DNA from: Lachnospiraceae bacterium
Lineage (GTDB): Bacteria > Bacillota > Clostridia > Lachnospirales > Lachnospiraceae
NCBI GenBank assembly: GCA_014804695.1
Contig: JAAUZJ010000011.1
Location: 121,874-185,873 of the forward strand
Direction of reading: 5' to 3'
Length of the DNA: 64,000 nucleotides
The translations under genes were made by a program, and so were the position numbers. The stretch's first letter is position 1. Each line of letters opens with the position of its first letter. The notes beneath the pieces are model-generated. The model ran no database searches. It was given only the letters and a program-made list of their open reading frames with translations, and had not been told where the DNA came from. This document shows positions 26,269 to 35,902 of this stretch, piece by piece.

Positions 26269-26535
26269 CTATTTGTCATTATAGTGTCCTTTGCACTGGA
26301 TTATAATGATATTTTCGTTGTTGGCAATATAAACAAGCCTGTCTTTTTCATTAATCCTTCGGCTCCATTCTCCGTTTAGGCTGTCTTTTAGTGGTTCAGG
26401 TTTTCCTTCACCGGTAAAAGGATCACGTTGAATGGCTTTTAGAAGGTTGTTTATTTTCTTCAAGGTTTTTTTATCTTGTGACTGCCAGTAGAGATATTCT
26501 GTCCATGCATCTTCTGCAAATGTGATTTTACTCAA
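26269..26535 (-). CDS. yoeB: YoeB family toxin
   Basis: An 88-residue protein matching Txe/YoeB: FAEDAWTEYLYWQSQDKKTLKKINNLLKAIQRDPF, GEGKPEPLKDSLNGEWSRRINEKDRLVY and the terminal QCKGHYNDK. YoeB is a ribosome-associated RNase that cleaves mRNA in the A site; the conserved Glu, Arg and the C-terminal His-Tyr pair of the active site are visible. The start is TTG at 26535, inside the end of the antitoxin gene (8-nt overlap). Confidence 0.95.
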   Translation of the reverse strand: MSKITFAEDAWTEYLYWQSQDKKTLKKINNLLKAIQRDPFTGEGKPEPLKDSLNGEWSRRINEKDRLVYIANNENIIIIQCKGHYNDK

Positions 26536-26800
26536 GCTCCATAGCCTCCAGTTCTTCCATAGTTTTTACAATTACTTGTCCGTTTTTAACTTGTTGGTTG
26601 GCTTTTCTCAACTGTTCCATATTGAAATCTGAGTAAAATGGCTCCAAAGGGGCGGCTACTTCAAAAGGAATCCGACGTTCCCTCAGGGCTTTCTTTGCAT
26701 AAATCATAAAAAAGGTGGTAAGGTTCATTCCCATCTCAGCACACATCTCATCCAGTTGTTTTTTCATTTCATCGTCAAATCGAAGGCTTATAGTAGTCAT
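26528..26800 (-). CDS. RelB/DinJ family antitoxin
   Basis: A 90-residue protein. The N-terminal ribbon-helix-helix reads TTISLRFDDEMKKQLDEMCAEMGMNLTTFFMIYAKKALRE, as in DinJ/RelB. The C-terminal part (KNGQVIVKTMEELEAMELE) is the tail that wraps the toxin. It overlaps the YoeB-like toxin gene by 8 nt. YoeB is classically paired with YefM/Phd-type antitoxins, so this is a mixed pairing. AGAAAGGAAG precedes ATG 26800. Confidence 0.92.
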   Translation of the reverse strand: MTTISLRFDDEMKKQLDEMCAEMGMNLTTFFMIYAKKALRERRIPFEVAAPLEPFYSDFNMEQLRKANQQVKNGQVIVKTMEELEAMELE

Positions 26801-26823
26801 ATTATCGCTTCCTTTCTATATTT

Positions 26824-26852
26824 ATCATAACTCTGAGCGAAGCAAAATGCAA
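26824..26852 (-). promoter_or_regulatory. Promoter of the dinJ/yoeB-type pair
   Basis: On the minus strand TTGCAT (26847-26852), a 17-bp spacer and TATGAT (26824-26829) form a good sigma-A promoter, 24 bp before the antitoxin ATG. Confidence 0.7.
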
Positions 26853-27082
26853 GAATTATCATGCAATTTCTTTCAAACATATTATATGAAGAAAAAATGA
26901 TATGATGCTTTTTAATTATACTTTTTCTTATTCTAACATTATTATCCGACATAATTCCCAAACTAGGAAATTTTAACTAATATATTATACATTTTGTGAA
27001 TAAATATATATGGAATATACAAAAAACAAAAGGATTTTTAAGAAAGACAGAAGAATATTGTATGTTTTTAAGAAAAATTTGT

Positions 27083-27091
27083 TGCTATAAT
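27083..27091 (+). promoter_or_regulatory. Extended -10 promoter of the mgl-like operon
   Basis: TGCTATAAT (27083-27091) is an extended -10 box with no good -35 at the expected place, 48 bp before the binding-protein ATG. This suggests activator dependence, perhaps by the YesN-like regulator downstream. The rest of 26801-27138 is AT-rich and shows only the divergent antitoxin promoter. Confidence 0.6.
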
Positions 27092-27138
27092 CACGAATGT
27101 AACCGAGAGTTACGAACATATTAAGGGAGGTAAAATAT

Positions 27139-28284
27139 ATGAAAAAGAAAGTAATTAGTTTATTACTTACAGCTACAATGGTAGCAGCAATGGTAACCGG
27201 ATGTGGCGGTGGTTCAGACACATCATCATCAACAAATGACAGTGCAACAACAACAGATACTGCGTCAACTGACAATGCAGCAGCTGATACCACAGCAGCA
27301 GATACTTCAGCAGCAGATACAGCTAATGCAGCAGCAGATGCAGCAGGCGGAGACTTGGCAGACAAGAAAGTCGGCGTATGTATCTATCAGTTCTCAGACA
27401 ACTTTATGACACTTTTCCGTACAGAGCTTGAGAATTATCTTGTAAGCCAGGGATTCTCCAAAGATAACATCACAATCGCTGATGGTGCAAATGACCAGGC
27501 TACACAGACAGGACAGATTGATAACTTTATCGCAGACGGCGTAGACGTTCTGATCATCAATCCTGTAAACTCTTCTTCAGCAGAAACAATTACAGATAAA
27601 GTAGTTGACGCAGGTATTCCGCTTGTATACATCAACCGTGAGCCTGATGCATCAGAAGAGGCAAGATGGGAAGAGAACGGCTGGGATGTAACTTATGTTG
27701 GATGTGACGCTCGTCAATCAGGAACAATGCAGGGTGAAATGATTGTTGACCTTGGTCTTGACACTGTTGATTTAAACGGTGATGGCGTAGTTCAGTATAT
27801 CATGGTTGAAGGTGATCCTGAGAACGTTGATGCACAGTATCGTACAGAGTTTTCTATCAAAGCTCTTGAAGATGCAGGCTTGGAAGTAGAATGTCTCTCA
27901 GATCAGGTTGGTAACTGGGCACAGGATCAGGCACAGTCAATTGTAGCAAACGCTTTAGGACAGTATGGCGATGATGTAGAAGTTGTATTCTGTAACAATG
28001 ACGCAATGGCTCTTGGCGCATTACAGGCTATCGAAGCAGCAGGACGTACTGTTGGTGAGGATATCTTCCTTGTAGGCGTTGACGCTTTGTCAGAAGCTCT
28101 TGAGGATGTTATTGCAGGAACAATGACAGGAACAGTATTCAATGACCATTTCTCACAGTCACACAGTGCAGCAGATGCAGCTATCGCTTTTGTAAACGGT
28201 GAAACAAATGATTACTACATCGGTTGTGATTATGTAAAAGTTACTTCTGATAACGCACAGGAAATACTTGACATGGTTAAATAA
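27139..28284 (+). CDS. mglB: Galactose/glucose ABC transporter substrate-binding lipoprotein (MglB-like)
   Basis: A 381-residue protein. The lipoprotein signal ends MVTGC (Cys22), followed by a Ser/Thr/Ala/Asp-rich linker of about 50 residues. The type I periplasmic-binding fold follows: KVGVCIYQFSDNFMTLFR, LIINPVNSSSAETI, VYINREPDASEEARWEENG and VVFCNNDAMALGALQAI. NREP, the W in EARWEEN and NND are at places used for galactose/glucose contact in MglB. AAGGGAGG precedes the ATG. It is the first gene of a binding protein-ATPase-permease operon. Confidence 0.92.
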   Translation: MKKKVISLLLTATMVAAMVTGCGGGSDTSSSTNDSATTTDTASTDNAAADTTAADTSAADTANAAADAAGGDLADKKVGVCIYQFSDNFMTLFRTELENYLVSQGFSKDNITIADGANDQATQTGQIDNFIADGVDVLIINPVNSSSAETITDKVVDAGIPLVYINREPDASEEARWEENGWDVTYVGCDARQSGTMQGEMIVDLGLDTVDLNGDGVVQYIMVEGDPENVDAQYRTEFSIKALEDAGLEVECLSDQVGNWAQDQAQSIVANALGQYGDDVEVVFCNNDAMALGALQAIEAAGRTVGEDIFLVGVDALSEALEDVIAGTMTGTVFNDHFSQSHSAADAAIAFVNGETNDYYIGCDYVKVTSDNAQEILDMVK

Positions 28285-28300
28285 GTAAACTAATAAGCGG

Positions 28301-28333
28301 TGCGGGTGTTGTCATAGGCACCCGCATCTTTTC
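28301..28333 (+). terminator. Intra-operon hairpin after mglB
   Basis: GCGGGTG (28302-28308) and CACCCGC (28319-28325) form a 7-bp GC-rich stem with a 10-nt loop, followed by ATCTTTTCT. Its place between binding protein and ATPase genes fits partial termination, making more binding protein than the rest. Confidence 0.8.
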
Positions 28334-28362
28334 TATAATTAGAGAAGGAGAAGGGGGATAAA

Positions 28363-29871
28363 ATGGCTGAATATAAACTGGAGCTAAAGGGTGTCTGCAA
28401 ATCCTTTCCGGGCGTTAAGGCGCTTGATAATGTGCAGTTATCGCTTCGCCCCGGCACAGTCCATGCGCTGATGGGGGAAAACGGAGCGGGAAAATCTACC
28501 TTGATGAAATGTCTCTTTGGCATTTATAAGATGGATGCAGGAGAAGTTTATCTGGACGGGCAGAAGATTGAAATAGGTAATCCGGATGAAGCAATGAAGC
28601 ATGGTATTGCAATGGTGCATCAGGAGCTGCAGCCGGTACTGGCAAGAAGCGTTGGGGAGAATCTTTATCTTGGAAGGTTTCCTACCAAAAATTTTGGACC
28701 GATTAAGATAATCGACCATAAAACCATGTATGCTGAGACGGAGAAGTGGTTAAAAGAAGTTAAGATGGACTTTGATCCAAAGGCGCAGCTTGGAACGCTG
28801 TCAATCGGACAGATGCAGTCGGTTGAGATTGCGAAGGCAGTATCCCAGCAGGCCAAGGTTGTAATTTTTGATGAGCCGACTTCTTCACTTTCAGATAATG
28901 AAGTTGAAGCCTTATTCCGCATTATGAATGATTTAAGGGACAAAGGCGTTGCAATGGTTTACATATCTCACAAAATGGACGAGATTAAGCGGATTGCGGA
29001 CGATATCACCGTTATGCGTGACGGTACTTATGTAGGGACATGGCCGGCAGATGAACTTTCAACAGATCAAATTATTGAAAAAATGGTTGGACGTGAGCTG
29101 ACAAATGTTTATCCGCAAAAAGATAATGAACTCGGAGAGGTTGTTATGGAGGTGAAGAATCTTTCTTCAATTCATTCTAAGTCTTTCCAAAATATAAGTT
29201 TTACCCTTCGTAAGGGAGAGATTCTTGGCTTCGGCGGTCTGGTAGGAGCGCAGAGAACCGAACTTGTTGAAGGAATTTTCGGAATTCGTGGTGTTGCTTC
29301 CGGTGAAGTTTACATGCATGGCCAAAAAGTAAAGATCAAGCATCCGATTGATGCGATGAATGCCGGAATCGGATTGATCACGGAAGACAGACGTGGAAAC
29401 GGAATCTTCGGCTGCCTGTCCATCAAAGACAACGTAGGCGTTTCGATATATAACAAGTTTTTGAACGCAGGATTCGTGTTAGATCATAAAAAGATCAATA
29501 CAATCGTAGACGAGAATATTAAAAAGCTGAGTATCAAAACACCGAGTATGAAAGAGCACATCTCTAATCTTTCGGGAGGAAACCAGCAGAAGGTTATAGT
29601 TTCCAGATGGCTTGCAAACGATCCGGACGTACTGATCATGGATGAGCCTACCCGTGGTATTGACGTTGGCGCGAAGCATGAGATTTACGAGATCATGAAC
29701 GATCTGGCTAAGCAGGGCAAGGCAATTATCATGATTTCGTCGGAAATGGCGGAGCTTCTTGGTATGGCGGACAGAGTCTGCGTTATGTGTAACGGTAAAC
29801 TGACCGGTGAGATTACAAATCCGGAAGATATGACGCAGGAAAAAGTTATGAGCTATGCAACACAATTCTGA
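28363..29871 (+). CDS. mglA: Sugar ABC transporter ATPase (MglA-like), two ABC domains
   Basis: A 502-residue protein with tandem ABC domains. The first has Walker A GENGAGKST (about 40), signature LSIGQMQSVEIAKAV and Walker B VVIFDEPTSSL. The second has a degenerate Walker A (GLVGAQRTE) but an intact signature LSGGNQQKVIVSRWL and Walker B VLIMDEPTRGIDVGAK. This asymmetry is standard for MglA/RbsA/XylG. It powers import with the permease 17 nt downstream. Confidence 0.95.
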   Translation: MAEYKLELKGVCKSFPGVKALDNVQLSLRPGTVHALMGENGAGKSTLMKCLFGIYKMDAGEVYLDGQKIEIGNPDEAMKHGIAMVHQELQPVLARSVGENLYLGRFPTKNFGPIKIIDHKTMYAETEKWLKEVKMDFDPKAQLGTLSIGQMQSVEIAKAVSQQAKVVIFDEPTSSLSDNEVEALFRIMNDLRDKGVAMVYISHKMDEIKRIADDITVMRDGTYVGTWPADELSTDQIIEKMVGRELTNVYPQKDNELGEVVMEVKNLSSIHSKSFQNISFTLRKGEILGFGGLVGAQRTELVEGIFGIRGVASGEVYMHGQKVKIKHPIDAMNAGIGLITEDRRGNGIFGCLSIKDNVGVSIYNKFLNAGFVLDHKKINTIVDENIKKLSIKTPSMKEHISNLSGGNQQKVIVSRWLANDPDVLIMDEPTRGIDVGAKHEIYEIMNDLAKQGKAIIMISSEMAELLGMADRVCVMCNGKLTGEITNPEDMTQEKVMSYATQF

Positions 29872-29888
29872 TTATAGGGGGAAGAGAA

Positions 29889-30878
29889 ATGGCAAAGACA
29901 AAACAACAGCAAATCAAAGATTTTTTAATAAATAATGGTGTTATCATCGTAATGTTTATTCTGGTTTTTTATACCGGATTTACATCAAAGAATTTCTTTA
30001 CATCCAATAACCTTATGAATATCCTCATGAACATGAGTTCGAGACTTGTTATTGCGCTGGGTATTGCAGGCTGTGTTATTACTGCAGGCTGTGACTTGTC
30101 AGCCGGACGTATGATCGGTCTTGGAGGATGTATCGCAGGTGTGTTATTGCAGCGTATAGATTACTCCGGCAAGTTCTTTCCGAATATGGAGCCGTTAAAT
30201 GTATTTGTGGTTGCGATCATCGTTATGGTCATATGCGGTTTGTTTGGTTCGGTTACGGGATTTTTCATTGCATATCTGAACGTTCCGCCATTTATTGCGA
30301 CGCTGGCAATGATGGAAATTGTATATGGTCTTAATCTGATTTTCACAAATGCTACACCGCTTGGCGGATATGTAAAGCAGTATACTAATGTTGCAAACGG
30401 AAAGTTTCTTGGAATCAACTATCTGATTTGGATTGCAGTTATTGTAGCGGCAATTACATGGTTTATTTTTAACATGACACGTCATGGAAAATATATGTAT
30501 GCAATCGGCGGAAACCCGCAGGCAGCAGAAGTTGCCGGCGTTCCGGTAAAGGCAACCCTGATCATAATTTATATGAAAGCTGCTGCTATGTATGGTCTTG
30601 CAGGTTTCATGCTTGGTGCAAAAGCAGGTGGTGCATCTGTTCAGCTTGGATATGGTTATGAGATGGAAGCAATCGCAGCATGTACAATCGGCGGTGTATC
30701 CGTAACCGGTGGACGTGGTAAAGTATCTTCCGCTATTGTCGGTGTTGCCGTATTTGAGTTGCTTAAAGCGGCATTGCAGTACCTGGGTGTAGATGCAAAT
30801 GCACAGTACATAGCAATAGGTATTGTTATCTTCGTAGCTATTTCACTGGATATTAGAAAGTATATAGCTAAGAAATAA
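29889..30878 (+). CDS. mglC: Galactose/methyl galactoside ABC permease (MglC-like)
   Basis: A 329-residue protein with eight to ten membrane segments and the family motifs AGCDLSAGRMIGLGGCIAGVL, NVPPFIATLAMMEIVYGLN, NPQAAEVAGVPV and AIAACTIGGVSVTGGRG. It is the single permease that forms a homodimer in CUT2-type importers. It follows the ATPase gene closely, and a terminator lies 60 bp beyond its stop. Confidence 0.95.
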   Translation: MAKTKQQQIKDFLINNGVIIVMFILVFYTGFTSKNFFTSNNLMNILMNMSSRLVIALGIAGCVITAGCDLSAGRMIGLGGCIAGVLLQRIDYSGKFFPNMEPLNVFVVAIIVMVICGLFGSVTGFFIAYLNVPPFIATLAMMEIVYGLNLIFTNATPLGGYVKQYTNVANGKFLGINYLIWIAVIVAAITWFIFNMTRHGKYMYAIGGNPQAAEVAGVPVKATLIIIYMKAAAMYGLAGFMLGAKAGGASVQLGYGYEMEAIAACTIGGVSVTGGRGKVSSAIVGVAVFELLKAALQYLGVDANAQYIAIGIVIFVAISLDIRKYIAKK

Positions 30879-30938
30879 AGGAAATAATGAATTCAGGCAT
30901 AGGGTATGCTTAGTTGCTTAAGGGCAATGATGATGATA

Positions 30939-30972
30939 AATAGCGGCTGGAAAGTTTACCAGTCGCTATTTT
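30939..30972 (+). terminator. Terminator of the mgl-like operon
   Basis: AATAGCGGCTGG (30939-30950) pairs with CCAGTCGCTATT (30959-30970) with one G-T wobble and an 8-nt loop, then TT. The T-run is short, so readthrough into the sensor genes is possible. Confidence 0.75.
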
Positions 30973-31042
30973 GGTATATAGGAAAACTGGAAATTGCGGA
31001 TATTGTGAATATGGTCCAAATATCGCAGGTTGAGAGAAAGGC

Positions 31043-31369
31043 ATGGTTAATTTTATGACATTTGAGATGGTTTTAGAGCAGGCGGGAATTCCGCTTATAC
31101 TCTTTGTTGTCTGTATGTATTATGGGCTGCGTCTGCTCATTATGCAGGATGTGAGTATAATCCGCAGTAAAGATAAAGAGCCGCTCAAGGATGAAAAGGC
31201 ATATGCAAAGGCGGGCGGTAAGCTGCTGCTTTTCTATGCAGGTGCAACCCTGCTTATGGCAGTACTGGTGTTTGTGAATGTGTATGCGGCTGTAGGTGAA
31301 ATTATTGTGTGTACTCTGGTTATGGGTTTTCTTTGGAAACGGATGAATGAAAAATATGGGAAGGTGTGA
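31043..31369 (+). CDS. Small membrane protein upstream of a YesN/YesM pair
   Basis: A 108-residue protein with three hydrophobic segments at about 11-32, 58-77 and 80-98, and a charged loop with RSKDKEPLKDEK between the first two. GAGAGAAAGG precedes ATG 31043. I do not recognise the family. Its end touches the next gene (regulator), so it belongs to the sensor-regulator transcript and may modulate the sensor. Confidence 0.7.
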   Translation: MVNFMTFEMVLEQAGIPLILFVVCMYYGLRLLIMQDVSIIRSKDKEPLKDEKAYAKAGGKLLLFYAGATLLMAVLVFVNVYAAVGEIIVCTLVMGFLWKRMNEKYGKV

Positions 31370-31377
31370 TCATTGGC

Positions 31378-33012
31378 ATGAGTCAATATTCTGTTTTGCT
31401 GGTAGACGATGAAGAAGAAGTATTTGAGGTAATCAGGAAAAAACTGGATTGGGAAAGTATAGGCTTTCGGGTTGTCGGATATGCGCGCAATGGGGTAGAG
31501 GCGCTTGAAATGGCAGAGGAATTGCAGCCGGACGTGGTAATGTCGGATATAAAAATGCCTTATATGGACGGGCTTACGCTTTGCAGGAAGTTGAAGGAAC
31601 TTTATCCGACGATGAAAGTTATTATTTTTTCAGGATTTGATGATTTTGAATATGCAAAGGAAGCAATTAAGATTGAGGCCGAAGAATATATTTTAAAGCC
31701 GATTAATGCGAATGAGTTGAGAGAAGTATACGAGAGGATTAAAATTAATTTAGATAGAGAATTAGATGAAAAACGTAATATAGACAAGCTTAGGGAGTAT
31801 TATATGGAAAGTCTTCCGGTACTTCAGGAGAATTTTTATACTTCTTTAATTGAGGGGCGTATTACGGGAGATGCAATTGAAGAATATGCAAGGAACTATC
31901 AGGTTGAATTGACAGGACCGTATTATGTAGTCACTGTGCTTCATATCAGCAAGACGAATCCTGCAACGGAGGATGTTATAGCCGATCCGATTCTTCTTGC
32001 AATGTCAGTTGAGAAACTGGCTAAGGAGCAGCTTACCGGTAAATGGAACAGTAAGGTAGTGACTTATCTTGGGGATATTATTGTTATTACGCAATTATCG
32101 AGTGAAGACTCGATTACGCAGTTTACTGATAAAATGGACAGAATCTGCCAAATGGCTAAGCGGGTATGCAAGGCGCGTGTGACGGCCGGAATAGGTCATA
32201 TTTGTAATCAGCCTGCGCAGCTGCCCATGTCTTATCAGGGTGCGCAGAATGCAATATCTTACCGCGTTTTGTATGGGACAACAAGAGCGATTAATATTGC
32301 AGAAACCGATCCGCGGGAAAATGCGGATATTCCTTGGGAAGAACCCTATATTCGTGAGATTATTAAGAAAATCAAAATGGGGGAAGCAGAATCTTTACAG
32401 GAAGCGATTAAAGAATTTATTTCTAAGCTTTCCGTAAGCAAAATGTCATTACAGAAATACCGCATATTAATAATGGAGTTGATTACGGAGATATTCCGCT
32501 TTAGCGCCAATAATCAGATAAATCTGGATGTTATTCTGGGCGAAAACAGCACAGATGAGAACAACGATATTTATACTATGGCGATGCAGTTAGAATCGTC
32601 GGATGCCTTGGGAGAATGGTTGAGTGAAACCTGCCTCAAACTTCAAAAGCAGATATTGAATGAAAGACGGGATACCACTAAATCTTTTGTAACAAAGGCA
32701 ATTGAGTATGTAAAGGAGCATTATTCAGATCAGGATTTGAGCATTGAGACGGTCTGCAGTTATTTGAATGTCAGTGCGGCTTACTTTTCAACGGTTTTTA
32801 AAAAGGAGACCGGAAAAACTTTTATAAATTATCTGACGGATTATAGGATGGAAGAAGCAGAGAACCTTTTACTTATGGAGAACGAAAAAACGTATATTAT
32901 AGCGCAGAAAGTCGGATATTCCGATCCTAACTATTTTAGCTATGCTTTTAAAAAGCAATTCGGAATGTCACCTTCTAAATATAAAACAAGTAAGCTGGAG
33001 CAGACTGAATAA
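31378..33012 (+). CDS. YesN-type AraC response regulator
   Basis: A 544-residue protein (ATG 31378 preferred; GTG 31366 is in frame). The receiver domain 1-120 has acidic residues Asp10/Asp11, phospho-acceptor Asp57 (VVMSDIKMPYMDG) and Lys of YILKPINANEL. A long central linker follows to about 430. The C-terminal AraC domain (IEYVKEHYSDQDLSIETVCS, YFSTVFKKETGKTF, VGYSDPNYFSYAFKKQFG) binds DNA. It is 5 nt from the YesM-like kinase. The neighbouring mgl operon and binding proteins are the likely targets. Confidence 0.94.
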   Translation: MSQYSVLLVDDEEEVFEVIRKKLDWESIGFRVVGYARNGVEALEMAEELQPDVVMSDIKMPYMDGLTLCRKLKELYPTMKVIIFSGFDDFEYAKEAIKIEAEEYILKPINANELREVYERIKINLDRELDEKRNIDKLREYYMESLPVLQENFYTSLIEGRITGDAIEEYARNYQVELTGPYYVVTVLHISKTNPATEDVIADPILLAMSVEKLAKEQLTGKWNSKVVTYLGDIIVITQLSSEDSITQFTDKMDRICQMAKRVCKARVTAGIGHICNQPAQLPMSYQGAQNAISYRVLYGTTRAINIAETDPRENADIPWEEPYIREIIKKIKMGEAESLQEAIKEFISKLSVSKMSLQKYRILIMELITEIFRFSANNQINLDVILGENSTDENNDIYTMAMQLESSDALGEWLSETCLKLQKQILNERRDTTKSFVTKAIEYVKEHYSDQDLSIETVCSYLNVSAAYFSTVFKKETGKTFINYLTDYRMEEAENLLLMENEKTYIIAQKVGYSDPNYFSYAFKKQFGMSPSKYKTSKLEQTE

Positions 33013-33017
33013 GGGAT

Positions 33018-34886
33018 ATGGGTAGAAAGATAAAAGAACTTTACGGATGGTTAATTTCATATATCAAAAAGAGTTTTAAACCGCAGTCGATTCAGATGAC
33101 TATTACGATTTCTTTTTCCATTATATCAACTGTCTGTATGGGGATGCTTGGAGTTTCCCTGTACAACAGTTTCGTAAACAGGATGGAGCATACAATGAGC
33201 CAGAATATGGAGCAGCTTCTGGATCAGACAGCGATCAACCTGGAGACTTACCTCAAGAGTATGCGGCGTATTTCGGATGCAATGTATTATAGTGTAATTA
33301 AGGATAAAAATCTGGCTACGGATACATTGGATGAGGAAATGAATCTTTTATACGAAGCAAATAAAGGTAACCTGATCAGCATTGCCTGCTATACGAACAG
33401 CGGTAAATTAGTGGCGGCAGCGCCGGTAGCTACGGAGAAGGAAAACATAGATATTGTTAATCAGGAATGGTTTACCGAGGCTGTAGGGCAAATGGAGAAT
33501 ATTCATTTTTCCACGCCGCATGTGCAGAATTTATTTGATAACACAAGTTATCGATATTACTGGGTTGTATCTTTAAGTCAGGCAGTAGAATTGACTAATA
33601 ACGGAAATTCTACATTGGGTGTTTTGCTGGTTGACATGAACTATAGCAGTATTGAACAGCTTTTAAATAAGGCCAATACGGATAACTCTTCGGAATACGT
33701 TTATCTTATGGACGGAGACGGGGAGATTATTTATCATCCCAAACAAAAGCTTCTATATACAAATTTATATGAAGAAAATAATCTTGCAGCAGTAAATTAT
33801 GATGACGGAAGCATAATGGAAGAATTTCAGGGGGAGAAGCGTTTAGTTACAGTCAAAACTATAAGCTATACCGGCTGGAAGATTGTCAGTGTGGTGCCGA
33901 TGAACGCTTTTAATGTGGGGCTGTCAGATCTGCGTCTGGTTGTAATATTGTTTGTATCTCTAGCCATGCTGATGATCATTGTATTGAATCAGCTTGTATC
34001 GGCACGAATTGCCAAGCCGCTGCAAAGACTGAATGAATCCGTTAAAGAATGGGAAAGCGGAAATATGAATCCGGATATTTATATGGGCGGTACTATGGAA
34101 GTAGAGCATCTGGGCAGGACGCTGCGTTCTACGGTAGCACAGCTTCAGCAGTTGATGAATGATATTGTGGTGGAGCAGGAGGAAAAGCGCAAAAGTGAAT
34201 TGGATGCATTGCAATCGCAGATTAATCCCCATTTCCTATATAACACTTTGGATTCAATTGTTTGGATGATTGAAGGTGAACGATATGAAGATGCGGTTTT
34301 TATGATTACGCAGCTTGCCAGTCTTTTTAGAATAAGCCTTAGCAGGGGAAAGACAATTATCAGTATGGAGGATGAAATTAAGCATGCCAGAAACTATATG
34401 AATATACAGAAAAGACGTTATAAAGACAGTTTTGGTGTGGAATTCCGTATAGATGAGGAAATACTTAACTGCTGCACCGTTAAGCTGATCATACAGCCGT
34501 TATTGGAGAATGCCATTTATTATGCTATGGAGGGCATGGATGGAGACGGTGAGATTGAAGTTATAGGATATCGCAGGGGTGAAGATGTTTACATTGAAGT
34601 GAAGGATAACGGACTTGGTATGCCGGAGAAAATGGTAGACGAGATTTTGATAGAAAATAATCGGGTAAGGAAGAAAGGCTCAGGCGTCGGACTTATTAAT
34701 GTGCATAATCGCATAAAACTTCGTTTTGGCAGTCCGTATGGTCTGGAAATTGAAAGCAGATTGGATGAGGGAACGACAGTTCGTATACATCTGCCTTATA
34801 TTCAGTATTCTATGGAAACGGTAAAGGATTTGGAAGAAGGCCGGTTAAAACAGATAAATGGGGAGGAAAGCGATGACGAGAAGTAG
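33018..34886 (+). CDS. YesM-type sensor histidine kinase
   Basis: A 622-residue protein. TM1 is at about 27-48 and a large extracellular dCache-like sensor spans about 50-295 (VYLMDGDGEIIYHPK is characteristic). TM2 is at about 300-322, followed by HAMP. The His_kinase domain has His405 (LQSQINPHFLYNTLDSIVWM), and the HATPase has LIIQPLLENAIYYAM, DNGLGM and GSGVGLINVHNRI. It overlaps the following binding-protein gene by 14 nt, which suggests that the binding protein serves the sensor. Confidence 0.94.
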   Translation: MGRKIKELYGWLISYIKKSFKPQSIQMTITISFSIISTVCMGMLGVSLYNSFVNRMEHTMSQNMEQLLDQTAINLETYLKSMRRISDAMYYSVIKDKNLATDTLDEEMNLLYEANKGNLISIACYTNSGKLVAAAPVATEKENIDIVNQEWFTEAVGQMENIHFSTPHVQNLFDNTSYRYYWVVSLSQAVELTNNGNSTLGVLLVDMNYSSIEQLLNKANTDNSSEYVYLMDGDGEIIYHPKQKLLYTNLYEENNLAAVNYDDGSIMEEFQGEKRLVTVKTISYTGWKIVSVVPMNAFNVGLSDLRLVVILFVSLAMLMIIVLNQLVSARIAKPLQRLNESVKEWESGNMNPDIYMGGTMEVEHLGRTLRSTVAQLQQLMNDIVVEQEEKRKSELDALQSQINPHFLYNTLDSIVWMIEGERYEDAVFMITQLASLFRISLSRGKTIISMEDEIKHARNYMNIQKRRYKDSFGVEFRIDEEILNCCTVKLIIQPLLENAIYYAMEGMDGDGEIEVIGYRRGEDVYIEVKDNGLGMPEKMVDEILIENNRVRKKGSGVGLINVHNRIKLRFGSPYGLEIESRLDEGTTVRIHLPYIQYSMETVKDLEEGRLKQINGEESDDEK

Positions 34887-35850
34887 ATTTTATTTTGGTA
34901 CATTGGTTCTCGTCTTTGTGGCGGTTATTGCATGGACGTACTTTTCTATGATGGATGTCGAAAAAGAAGAGAAATCTTATCGTGTTTCCGTCATTGTAAA
35001 TAACAGCACCAGTGACAGGTGGACCGCTTTGCGTCTGGGCTTGGAACAGGCTGCAAAAGATTGCGGCATTGATTTGAATTATGTTTCGACCGGACAACTG
35101 GAAAGTGTTGAGGAAGAGATGGCATTAATAAACCGCGAGCTTGAAAATGGAGCGGAGGGAATTATTGTGCAGATGGTATCCAGTGAGGAATATGCACTTA
35201 ATATGATAGAAAAGGCAGCAGATCCTGCAATCATATTGTTAGAATCTGATGTGATTCCTGAGACTACGTATGCTTTGGCTGGGCCGGACAACATTGAGGT
35301 CGGAAGAGCGGTATCGGATGCGGTAAAGCAAGATTTTGACAAAGAGTTATACGGTAAAAAAATCGGTATTCTTGCCGGAAATCAAAAACAAATTTCCATG
35401 CAGCAGAGGCTGCAGGGATTAAAAGATGGTTTTGCCGATACAGAGATTGATATTGCGTGGGAGATTACATCAGCTGAATATGCCAGTGTAGAAAACAGCG
35501 CTTCTTTTGAAACATGGGAAAATGTTGACATTGTTATTGCATTGGGAAATGATGAAACCGAGAGAATGGTGGATTTTGTGCAAAGAGAGGAAGTAGATAT
35601 GGAAGCCCACGTTTTGTATGGAGTGGGCTGTTCCGAGAAGGCAGTGTATTACCTGGATAAAGGGGTTATAAAGATATTGGTGGTTCCGAATGAATTTAAT
35701 CTCGGGTATCAGAGTATGGAGTCAATTGCAAAACAGTTGAAATATCATTTGAGTAGGGCGGAGGACAGTCAGGTGGGCTATCTGGTGATTGACCAGACGA
35801 ATTTGTATGATGAGGAGAACCAGAAAATGTTGTTCCCGATTGTGCAGTAG
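34873..35850 (+). CDS. Membrane-anchored periplasmic-binding protein linked to the YesM sensor
   Basis: A 325-residue protein; ATG 34873 follows GGGAGGAAAG. The N-terminal segment (FYFGTLVLVFVAVIAWTYFS) is a signal anchor without a lipobox Cys. The rest is a type I periplasmic-binding fold (YRVSVIVNNSTSDRWTALRLG, AEGIIVQMVSSEEY, IVIALGNDETERMV). It overlaps the kinase gene, which fits a co-receptor that presents a sugar to the sensor, as ChvE does for VirA. That role is inference; a transport role is less likely because it is not a lipoprotein. Confidence 0.85.
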   Translation: MTRSRFYFGTLVLVFVAVIAWTYFSMMDVEKEEKSYRVSVIVNNSTSDRWTALRLGLEQAAKDCGIDLNYVSTGQLESVEEEMALINRELENGAEGIIVQMVSSEEYALNMIEKAADPAIILLESDVIPETTYALAGPDNIEVGRAVSDAVKQDFDKELYGKKIGILAGNQKQISMQQRLQGLKDGFADTEIDIAWEITSAEYASVENSASFETWENVDIVIALGNDETERMVDFVQREEVDMEAHVLYGVGCSEKAVYYLDKGVIKILVVPNEFNLGYQSMESIAKQLKYHLSRAEDSQVGYLVIDQTNLYDEENQKMLFPIVQ

Positions 35851-35902
35851 AGGGCAATTGCGAGGAGAATGAAGGGGGACGAACTGAGAGGAGTGATATG
35901 GA

